A stretch of DNA of 33,905 nucleotides, from positions 1 to 33,905 of the forward strand of contig JBCDEC010000012.1 in assembly GCA_039179965.1 (NCBI GenBank). The letters run 5' to 3'. The notes under the pieces are model-generated. The model did not search any database, was not told the DNA's origin, and was given only the letters and a program-made list of their open reading frames with translations. The position numbers and the translations under genes are program-made. Shown one piece after another: positions 23,924-31,117 of the stretch. Within the stretch, counting starts at the first letter, position 1. The number at the start of each line of letters is the position of its first letter. The DNA is from Marinibacterium sp039179965 (GTDB lineage: Bacteria > Pseudomonadota > Alphaproteobacteria > Rhodobacterales > Rhodobacteraceae).

Positions 23924-25554
23924 GCTATTTCATTGGCGTCGATGTCGGCACCGGCAGCGCGCGGGCGGGGATCTTTGACGCAGCCGGCGCGCTGCTGGCG
24001 AGTCACAAGCAGGACATTCGGATGTGGCGCGACGGGCCGGACATTGCCGAGCAATCCTCGGACGATATCTGGCACGCCGTCTGTGGCTGCGTGAAATCCG
24101 TTGTGGCCCAATCCGGCGTGGCGCCTGCGGATATCGCCGGGCTGGGATTTGACGCAGCCTGCTCGATGGCAGTGCTTGATCGTCAGATGCGCCCGCTCAG
24201 CATCAGCGCCTCGGGTGAGCAGGCGCGCAATGTCATCGTCTGGATGGATCACCGGGCCAGGGGCCAGGCAGAACGGATCAACGACATGGGCCACCCGGTG
24301 CTCGACTTTGTCGGGGGCCGGATCTCCCCGGAAATGCAGACGCCAAAACTGCTTTGGCTGAAGGAGAACAGGCCCGAGACCTTCTCCGCCGCCGGACAGT
24401 TCTTTGATTTGCCGGATTTTCTCACCTGGGCGGCAACCGGATCGCTGACCCGCTCGGCTTGCACGGTGACCTGCAAATGGACCTATCTGGCCCATGAAGA
24501 CCGCTGGGATGACAGCTATTTTGAACAAATCGGACTGCCAGAGCTCGCACAGGAAGGTTATGCGCGGATCGGGCAGAAGATCGTCCCGCCCGGGGCGGCG
24601 CTGGAAAACGGGCTCACACAGGAAGCTGCTGTGCTTATGGGTCTCGCTCCGGGCACACCGGTCGCTGCGGGCTTGATCGACGCGCATGCCGGCGGCATCG
24701 GCACGGTAGGGGCCGACCCAAAGGCCGGGGTCGCGGACACCATGGCCTATGTCTTTGGGACATCGGCCTGCACAATGGCAACCTCTGCCGATCCGCACAA
24801 AGTCCCCGGCGTCTGGGGCCCCTACTATTCCGCCATGGTGCCAGGCATGTGGCTCTCGGAAGGCGGACAATCGGCCGCCGGAGAGGCCATCGCCCATTTG
24901 GTCGCCACGCACCCCGCCACTGCGGAGGCCAGGGCTGCGGCGCAAGACAAGGGATTGTCCCTTCAGGATGCCCTTGTGGAGATGGTCGCCGCGCGCTGTC
25001 CGGATATTAGCGATGCGGTGCGCCTGGCCGGCGCGCGCGTGGTTCTGCCTGATCTGCTTGGCAACCGGGCGCCACATGCAGATCCAAGCGCGACCGCCGC
25101 AGTCACCGGTCTGACGCTGGCAAAGGACCCGGAGGATCTGCTGGCCACCTATGTCGCGGCCGTGTTGGGCGTCGGCTATGGGTTGCGGCAAATCATGGAG
25201 GCGCAGGCATCTTATGGTGTGCGGCCCTCCGCCATCGTGATCAGTGGAGGCGCGGGAGAAAGCGCCGTGGTCAAACAATTACTGGCCGACGCGAGCGGCT
25301 ATCCGATCCTCGCCACACATTCCCCTGAACCGGTTTTGCTTGGCGCTGCAATGCTGGGGGCCGTGGCGTCCGGCGGGGAACCGGACCTTGCCAGCGCTAT
25401 GGGGCGGATGTCCGCGATCAAAGACCGGTATACCCCATCCTCCGGGGCAATCCGCACGTTGCACAACGCCCGGTTTGCTGCCTTCGAGATACTGCAAACC
25501 GCCGATGGTCAGGTGCGCGCGGCGCTTGCCGCACTGCCTGCGTCGCAGACCTAG
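23920..25554 (+). CDS. rbtK: FGGY-family pentulose kinase, probably D-ribulokinase (RbtK)
   Basis: The kinase has 544 residues and starts at ATG 23920 in a four-base overlap with rbtD. It shows the N-terminal ribonuclease-H-fold motif FIGVDVGTGSARAGIFD (residues 4-20), the substrate segment NVIVWMDHRA (104-113), the catalytic Asp254 in GLIDAHAGG, and the C-terminal ATP motif SGGAGESAVVKQ. The length (about 540) and GLIDAHAGGIG place it with the ribulokinase/FGGY-pentulose kinase group rather than xylulokinase (about 480-500). It should convert D-ribulose to D-ribulose 5-phosphate, the entry to the pentose phosphate pathway. Exact specificity (D-ribulose or another ketopentose) is not settled by sequence alone. 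Confidence 0.87.
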   Translation: MSYFIGVDVGTGSARAGIFDAAGALLASHKQDIRMWRDGPDIAEQSSDDIWHAVCGCVKSVVAQSGVAPADIAGLGFDAACSMAVLDRQMRPLSISASGEQARNVIVWMDHRARGQAERINDMGHPVLDFVGGRISPEMQTPKLLWLKENRPETFSAAGQFFDLPDFLTWAATGSLTRSACTVTCKWTYLAHEDRWDDSYFEQIGLPELAQEGYARIGQKIVPPGAALENGLTQEAAVLMGLAPGTPVAAGLIDAHAGGIGTVGADPKAGVADTMAYVFGTSACTMATSADPHKVPGVWGPYYSAMVPGMWLSEGGQSAAGEAIAHLVATHPATAEARAAAQDKGLSLQDALVEMVAARCPDISDAVRLAGARVVLPDLLGNRAPHADPSATAAVTGLTLAKDPEDLLATYVAAVLGVGYGLRQIMEAQASYGVRPSAIVISGGAGESAVVKQLLADASGYPILATHSPEPVLLGAAMLGAVASGGEPDLASAMGRMSAIKDRYTPSSGAIRTLHNARFAAFEILQTADGQVRAALAALPASQT

Positions 25555-25599
25555 GACACGCAGCCGTGTCTCGACAGAAAAGCGGTCGCCTGCTTTTCT
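25555..25599 (+). terminator. Two consecutive hairpins between rbtK and the Rieske-ThDP gene
   Basis: GACACG-CAGC-CGTGTC (25555-25570) begins right after the rbtK stop. AGAAAAGC (25576-25583) pairs perfectly with GCTTTTCT (25592-25599) across 8 bases. The second ends in TTTTCT within the stem but has no clear T tail. They may partly end the upstream transcript or separate mRNA segments, leaving the fusion gene under weaker or independent expression. Confidence 0.5.
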
Positions 25600-25629
25600 A
25601 ATCTCGCGCATCGCCCAGGGAGGACTGTG

Positions 25630-27597
25630 ATGAGCGATCTCGAATGGATCAACGTTGGCCCGGCGGACCTGCCGGATGGACGGGTCAAAACCGTCACAGC
25701 CCGCAATCTCTACCTCTGCCTCAGTCACTTCGACGGGCAATGGGCGGCGATGGACAATCATTGTCCGCACCAGGGGGGGCCGCTCGGTGAAGGCACGATC
25801 GAACGCGGCGTCAACGACAAATGCTGGATCCGCTGCCCCTGGCACGGCTGGGATTTCGATCCGATCACCGGAGCACCTCCGGGCGGTCACGAAGATACGG
25901 GCCAGCAGGTTTATCCCGTTGAGATCCGTGACGGCGCGGCCTTTATCGGCCTGGAACCCGAACCGGATCATATCCGGACCGTTTCCGATGCAATGGCCGA
26001 AACGCTGGTCAATTGGGGGGTCAAGCGGGTCTTCGGCATGGTCGGGCACTCCAACCTCGGCCTCGCAGATGCGATCCGCCGGCAAACCGTGACCGGAGAT
26101 ATGGCCTATGTCGGCATCCGGCATGAAGGGGCCGCCGCTTTTGCGGCCTCCGCTTATGGCAAGCTCACCGGTCAGCCGGCAGCCTGTCTGGCGATTGCGG
26201 GGCCCGGTGCGACCAACCTTCTAACCGGCATGTGGGACGCCAAGGTCGACCGCGCTCCGGTTCTGGCGCTGACCGGTCAGGTGCAAACCCAGGTCTTCGG
26301 TCCCGGTGCCTTTCAGGACATCGATCTGAAATCCGCCTTCGAGGCGGTGAGCAAGTTCTCCCAACCGGTTCTGTCGACCTCGCGCCATTCCGAGTTGGCG
26401 TCACTGGCCGTCAAAACCGCGCTGATTGAACGTGACGTGGCGCATCTGATTTTCCCCGACGACGTCCAGACCCTGCCGAGCACCGCGCGCGCGGGATCGC
26501 CGCAGGGGCGGATCAGCGCGCCGGTGGTGAAACCAAACGACGCCGACATCGCTGCGGCCCTGAAGATGATCGCCGAGGCCAGACGTCCGATGATCATCAT
26601 GGGACATGGCGCGTGGGAGGCCAAGGACGGCATTGTCGATCTGGCTGAAACGCTGGGCGCTCCGGTGGTCACAACCTTCAAAGGCAAGGGGCTGATCCCT
26701 GACAGCCACCCCAACGCTGCCGGAGTGCTCGGACGCTCGGGCACGCCAATTGCCAGTTGGTTCATGAATGAATGCGACCTGCAGATCGTCCTTGGGGCGT
26801 CCTTTTCGAACCATTCCGGGATCAACCCGGGCAAGCCGACCATCCAGGTGGATTTCGAGCGCATGCAACTGGGTAAATTCCATCCGGTCACCTTGCCGGT
26901 CTGGGGGGAAATCGGTGCGTTCTGCGCAGCCATCTCTGAACAGGCCCAGCGCCATCCCAAGGCCGATGACCAGATCACGGAACTCGCCCAACGCTGGCGG
27001 ATGTGGCGGGATGAAAAGCAGAACCGTTTGCGTGAAGAAGGCCGCACCGGGGTGCATTCTGTCGCCGTCTTCGAGGCTCTGGCCCGCGTGACCCCGGCCG
27101 ATGCGTTGATTGCTGTGGATGTCGGCAACAACACCTATTCCTTTGGCCGCTACTTCGAAACCAAGGGACAGCGGGTGATGATGTCGGGTTATCTCGGCTC
27201 CATCGGTTTCGCCCTGCCAGCTGCTATGGGCGCCTGGGCAGCGACCCAGGACTTCGAGGCCTTCAAGGGGCGCAAGGTCATCTCGATCTCGGGCGACGGC
27301 GGCTTCGGGCAATATGCCATGGAACTGACGACACTGGTGAAGTACGGCATGGATGTCACCCATGTGCTGCTGCACAACGACGAACTCGGCAAGATCTCCA
27401 AAGAACAGCGCTCTGGCGAATGGCCGGTTTGGGAGACATCGCTGGTCAACCCGTCCTTTGCTGCATTCGCGCGACTGTGCGGGGCGCACGGCGCGAAAGT
27501 GACCGCCGGCACGGAGGTGGAGGCAGCTCTGGCGGAAGCGCTCGCCGTCGACGGACCGGCCCTGGTGGAGATCATGACAGACGCCGAACTCGTCTAA
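25630..27597 (+). CDS. Fusion of a Rieske [2Fe-2S] domain with a ThDP-dependent (POX/ALS-type) enzyme
   Basis: The 655-residue protein starts at ATG 25630, with AGGGAGGA 5 bases before it; the GTG three bases earlier is too close to that site. Residues 1-108 are a complete Rieske domain with ligands Cys45/His47 (CPHQGG) and Cys69/His72 (CPWHGWDFD). Residues 115-655 are a full three-domain ThDP enzyme: Glu166 in RHEGAAAFAASAYGK, the catalytic Glu activating ThDP; a central domain (about 300-430); and the ThDP/Mg motif starting GDG 555-557 and closing with N583 in LLHND. GYLGSIGFALPAAMGA is also typical. It may cleave or transfer a two-carbon unit from a keto-sugar, with the cluster passing electrons or acting structurally (inference). 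It is the last gene of the polyol cluster. The function is not known to me. Confidence 0.85.
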   Translation: MSDLEWINVGPADLPDGRVKTVTARNLYLCLSHFDGQWAAMDNHCPHQGGPLGEGTIERGVNDKCWIRCPWHGWDFDPITGAPPGGHEDTGQQVYPVEIRDGAAFIGLEPEPDHIRTVSDAMAETLVNWGVKRVFGMVGHSNLGLADAIRRQTVTGDMAYVGIRHEGAAAFAASAYGKLTGQPAACLAIAGPGATNLLTGMWDAKVDRAPVLALTGQVQTQVFGPGAFQDIDLKSAFEAVSKFSQPVLSTSRHSELASLAVKTALIERDVAHLIFPDDVQTLPSTARAGSPQGRISAPVVKPNDADIAAALKMIAEARRPMIIMGHGAWEAKDGIVDLAETLGAPVVTTFKGKGLIPDSHPNAAGVLGRSGTPIASWFMNECDLQIVLGASFSNHSGINPGKPTIQVDFERMQLGKFHPVTLPVWGEIGAFCAAISEQAQRHPKADDQITELAQRWRMWRDEKQNRLREEGRTGVHSVAVFEALARVTPADALIAVDVGNNTYSFGRYFETKGQRVMMSGYLGSIGFALPAAMGAWAATQDFEAFKGRKVISISGDGGFGQYAMELTTLVKYGMDVTHVLLHNDELGKISKEQRSGEWPVWETSLVNPSFAAFARLCGAHGAKVTAGTEVEAALAEALAVDGPALVEIMTDAELV

Positions 27598-27601
27598 CCC
27601 G

Positions 27602-27630
27602 GGCGGCATCGAAGCGCGGCTCGATCCGCC
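27602..27630 (+). terminator. Bulged hairpin at the end of the polyol operon
   Basis: GGCGG-C-ATCGA (27602-27612) pairs with TCGAT-CCGCC (27621-27630), a 10-bp stem with one bulged C and an 8-base loop, 4 bases after the fusion gene stop. No T-run follows. It is a probable 3'-end structure of the operon. The bases up to 27833 otherwise hold no gene. Confidence 0.45.
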
Positions 27631-27782
27631 GTTGGATGGGACGCTTGCGACCAAACCGATCGGGAAGGTGGTGCGGATGCAATACCGCGCCGCCAAAGCC
27701 GCGAAAACCTGCCCGGCGATAGGGGCGCGCGCGCGTATCTAGAGCCCTGTGCAAGCTCTGGAAAGTCAGGGCTAGACCGGAA

Positions 27783-27796
27783 ACTCTGCCAAGAGT
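27783..27796 (-). terminator. Small hairpin downstream of the kinase-TolB-TPR gene
   Basis: On the minus strand this reads ACTCT-TGGC-AGAGT followed by TTCC, 38 bases past the stop at 27834. A near-identical structure (ACTCT-TGGGC-AGAGT) lies 21 bases past the RND gene stop at 31083-31097. The stem is only 5 bp, so terminator strength is doubtful. Confidence 0.35.
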
Positions 27797-27833
27797 GATG
27801 TCGACGCGGAACGACGCCGTTCAACCCGTCCGT

Positions 27834-30791
27834 TCAACCGGCCTGACAGGCGAATTGCGCAACATCCGTGTCACTTGGCGCGCACATCGGCGACCAGCCG
27901 TTGCGTTCCCAATATTCCCTTAACCCCATCAGTCCGAGAAGGTTCAGAAATTTCGGGTCTGATCCGACGGTTTCGATCATGCCCCAGGGCACCGTGAAAT
28001 ACTGCAGCCGGTAGTTGGATTCCAACGCGTTGTATTCAAAGAAGTCCATGGTCAGGTCCATGTCACCATAGGTGTAAACGAACATGTAACCCAGGTACGG
28101 CTCGTCCCGGTTGGTGTAGATGATCTCTTCCATCGGCACCTGACCGGCCGCGTCGATCATCTCCAAAGCTTTTGTCTGGAACCGCTGCCCGCAGGTCGAA
28201 CAGGAGGCAAGCAAGGCCCGCGCCTCGTCCAGTTCTGCGCGTTTTACCCGAATGGCCAATATGATCCGGAAGGCGATTTCGCGCAGGGCCGGCGCGGTTC
28301 GAAACACCTCTTCGACCCGATCCAGAACTGCCTGCGATGGCTCCAGTTGGTGGGACACCCGCGCCGCCATCATCTCATAGAGTTCGTTGTTGGGATCCAG
28401 TTCACGCGCACGCTCCAGCAGTTCGAGCGAGGCTTCGGGTTTGCCCACCACCATCAAACGTCCGGCGTAGTCCTGCATCACCCTGTGGTTGGCCGGGTCC
28501 AGTTCGAGGGCGCGTTGAAACGCGCCCTCGGCAAGGCTCCATTGTTTGTCGCGCTGATACATGTTCCCGGCAGCGTTTTGCACCATGGAGATGTTGGGGT
28601 TGAGCTCCAGCGCCCTAAGAGCCGCGTCCTTGGCGCGGCGGTAATAAACGGTCGGGCGGACCGTGTCGCCTTCGGCTTCGCGCAGGAAGTGCGGAATGAC
28701 GTTGTAGGTGATCGACAAGGCGGCCCATGCTGCGGCAAAGTCCGGCTCGAGCTCCACAGCGCGCTCGAACGCCAGTGAGGCCTGGACAAGTGTTTCGCCC
28801 CGTTGTTCCAGGAGCGTGATGCCGCGGGCATAGGCATCATAGGCCTGCCGATCGAGCGTCTGTTCATGCGCCAGGGCCACGGCGGAGAAATCGAGGGGTT
28901 TTAGCAGTGCCACTGCGATCGTTTCTGCAAACTGTGTCCGCGACCGGTCAGCGTTCGCATTCGTGTCGGGTTCGTCAAAAAGCCCGTTCCACACAACCGA
29001 CGCCGTATCGGCATCATAAAGCGACACCGTTATCCGCAACTGGCCGTTCAGCCGTGTAACCCGCCCTTCAACAACATAGTCAGCCTTGAGATCCGCGGCG
29101 ATCTGCGGGATCCCGGCATCCGTATCGCGCAGTTCGGACACGACGGCATATCCGGGCACCCGGAACGTACCGGTGCGCGTCAGTATGCTGATGACCTCTT
29201 TCGTCAAAGCTTCGGAGACGCTGGCATCCTGAAACCGGTTGGCATTGGCGAAGGGCATGATGGCAACCGACAACCGTTCGAACGCGGCCTCGGGACCAGC
29301 GGGCTCGACCGCGCTTTCAGTTATGTCGCGCGCGCCGAACAACGGGCCGTAAACAACCTCTCCGTAGTAAACAGCAACAGCGATCACGGCGCTCAGCACC
29401 AGTGCGACAACCGCCGATTGCCAGCGTCGCCGGGCCTGCTCGGGCGTTGGCGGCGCTTCCGCGTCTTTGTCATCCACGGTGTCTGCATGGGGAGGCTCAG
29501 TTTTGGTCACGGGTTGGACGGGCGACGCCACCTCGGGCGCAGCGCCATGCCCGGGCAGCGACGCGTGTTCTGCGTCGATCACAAGTTCCTGGCTTTGTTT
29601 GGGCCATTTCACGCGATTGAGCTTGAGGTAGTCCTTGAGGTTGGCGCACGCATAGTAGAACGCCTTTTTGCGCACATCATCCGGCAGGCGCTTTTGAACA
29701 AAGCTCAGTCCCACGGCCACCCGCGCCAGGAACGCCTGGCTTTCAAGAAAGGACAGGCGTTCGGTTTCGTGGGTGTTGACGAAATCCGTCACCGATTGGC
29801 GCACCGCCCGGATGATCTCGACTAGCCCAAGATCGTCCGTGCGCAGCCCGTGTTCGACATCGTTGCGGTACCGTCGCAACGGGCTGATAGCAGCCACCCA
29901 ATCTTCGGCGGATTGATGGCCCCGGTTGGTCAGAAGCGTCGTGAACTCAAAGTAGGCATGATCGTAGAAGAGATACTGCCAGCGTTCATACATGGCCATG
30001 TCGATCATGTAGTAGCTGGGATCGCTCTGCTCGGTGGGCTCTTCCGATTGGCCTATAAGAAGATTGAAGCCGTGAAAGTCGTTGTGCGTGCGCCCCATGA
30101 CCGCCCGGATCTGTAGCCGCTCCGGGATCTCGACCGCCCCGTCGTAGAAGGCCAGCGGGTTGGGGTACCAATGCCCGTCATAGCTGATCGAAGGCGTGTC
30201 CGGAGATATCCCGCAGCGGTCCTGCAAAAACGAATGAATTCGACCACCCTCGGCCGGATCCAGACGGTAGCCGAGCCAGCTTTTCAGGAGCGCCTGGGGC
30301 ATCAACAGCCCGGGCGACAGGACATAATCGTGGTTCCATTCTTCAAACAGGTCTCGGGCCACATATCGGATGGCCTGAAGCTGCCTGTCATAGGAGATGT
30401 CGTGCCAGGCATCGGCATATTCCAGGCCGCGCCCAGCGATCGTCGACAGGATGGCGAGGGTGTCCGCGTCGTGGATTGAGTGAATGATGCGCGGCAGATG
30501 CCGCTCTGCAAACCCGGGCGCGTCCCTGATCGCCTCTGCATGCAAGGCGCTTTCGAGCTTTTCCTGCTGACCGGAATCCGAGACCCGGTCAAGCTTCAGA
30601 ATCGCCTGGCCGGTGAATTCAGGGCAAGAAACATCGGCGACATAAACATGCGCACCCGAGCGACCGTTGCCCAGCAGCCGGTTAAGATAAAGTTCATCGC
30701 CCACGCCCCAGTCCCTGCGCAGCCGCGCAATGATCCTGTCATAGTCTTCGGGCCAGGCCAGGCCGCTTCTATGATCGCTGGGTTTGGGCAT
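27834..30791 (-). CDS. Kinase-like domain / TM / TolB-N-like / TPR membrane protein
   Basis: The protein has 985 residues. Residues 30-400 look like a phosphotransferase-fold kinase: nucleotide loop GNGRSGAHVYV (41-51), Lys66 in AILKLD, the catalytic-loop-like THNDFHGFNLLI (His236, Asp238) and the metal Asp264 in YMIDMA. It resembles the family called ternary complex-associated domain 9 (recalled, not searched). After a low-complexity linker (about 405-455) a single TM helix (459-477) leads to a periplasmic part: a TolB-N-like domain at 505-610 (LSVAIMPFANAN, ADYVVEGRVTRLNGQLRITVSLYD) as in CadC/adenylate cyclase-type TPR proteins, then TPRs (about 645-810) and a C-terminal tail with CSTCG. 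No output partner gene is adjacent. It may transduce an envelope signal to a phosphotransfer reaction (inference). Confidence 0.8.
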   Translation of the reverse strand: MPKPSDHRSGLAWPEDYDRIIARLRRDWGVGDELYLNRLLGNGRSGAHVYVADVSCPEFTGQAILKLDRVSDSGQQEKLESALHAEAIRDAPGFAERHLPRIIHSIHDADTLAILSTIAGRGLEYADAWHDISYDRQLQAIRYVARDLFEEWNHDYVLSPGLLMPQALLKSWLGYRLDPAEGGRIHSFLQDRCGISPDTPSISYDGHWYPNPLAFYDGAVEIPERLQIRAVMGRTHNDFHGFNLLIGQSEEPTEQSDPSYYMIDMAMYERWQYLFYDHAYFEFTTLLTNRGHQSAEDWVAAISPLRRYRNDVEHGLRTDDLGLVEIIRAVRQSVTDFVNTHETERLSFLESQAFLARVAVGLSFVQKRLPDDVRKKAFYYACANLKDYLKLNRVKWPKQSQELVIDAEHASLPGHGAAPEVASPVQPVTKTEPPHADTVDDKDAEAPPTPEQARRRWQSAVVALVLSAVIAVAVYYGEVVYGPLFGARDITESAVEPAGPEAAFERLSVAIMPFANANRFQDASVSEALTKEVISILTRTGTFRVPGYAVVSELRDTDAGIPQIAADLKADYVVEGRVTRLNGQLRITVSLYDADTASVVWNGLFDEPDTNANADRSRTQFAETIAVALLKPLDFSAVALAHEQTLDRQAYDAYARGITLLEQRGETLVQASLAFERAVELEPDFAAAWAALSITYNVIPHFLREAEGDTVRPTVYYRRAKDAALRALELNPNISMVQNAAGNMYQRDKQWSLAEGAFQRALELDPANHRVMQDYAGRLMVVGKPEASLELLERARELDPNNELYEMMAARVSHQLEPSQAVLDRVEEVFRTAPALREIAFRIILAIRVKRAELDEARALLASCSTCGQRFQTKALEMIDAAGQVPMEEIIYTNRDEPYLGYMFVYTYGDMDLTMDFFEYNALESNYRLQYFTVPWGMIETVGSDPKFLNLLGLMGLREYWERNGWSPMCAPSDTDVAQFACQAG

Positions 30792-31117
30792 GTCTGGGGA
30801 TGGGTCGACGTTTGTTCACAGTGCAGATCAAATTGCAAAATCGAGAGTTGCAACAGCCAAACGCGCGTTCGTGGCCGAGCGCGTTGTATCTTCGTGAAAG
30901 GATCAGCATCTTAGATCGCCCTCAACTCCCAGCCAGGTCATCGCATCCTCCCGACAACCCTAGAATGGACATAGGACGCACGGTCGGTATGCACAACTCT
31001 GCCCACGCCAGTTTCAAGGCCTTTGCGGATCACGTCGATTCCGAGCAAGGTGTTTGGCGCATCCGTCCCGGCCCGACGTCGGACTCTGCCCAAGAGTTAG
31101 CCAGTGCGCAGAGTGGT
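30792..31117. other. Intergenic stretch upstream of the kinase-TPR gene
   Basis: About 326 bases hold no convincing gene. Two TTGCAA palindromes 15 bases apart (30833-30838, 30848-30853) lie about 45-60 bases upstream of the minus-strand start and might belong to its promoter, but no good -35/-10 pair was found. The hairpin ACTCT-GCCCA-AGAGT at 31083-31097 follows the RND gene end. Confidence 0.45.
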
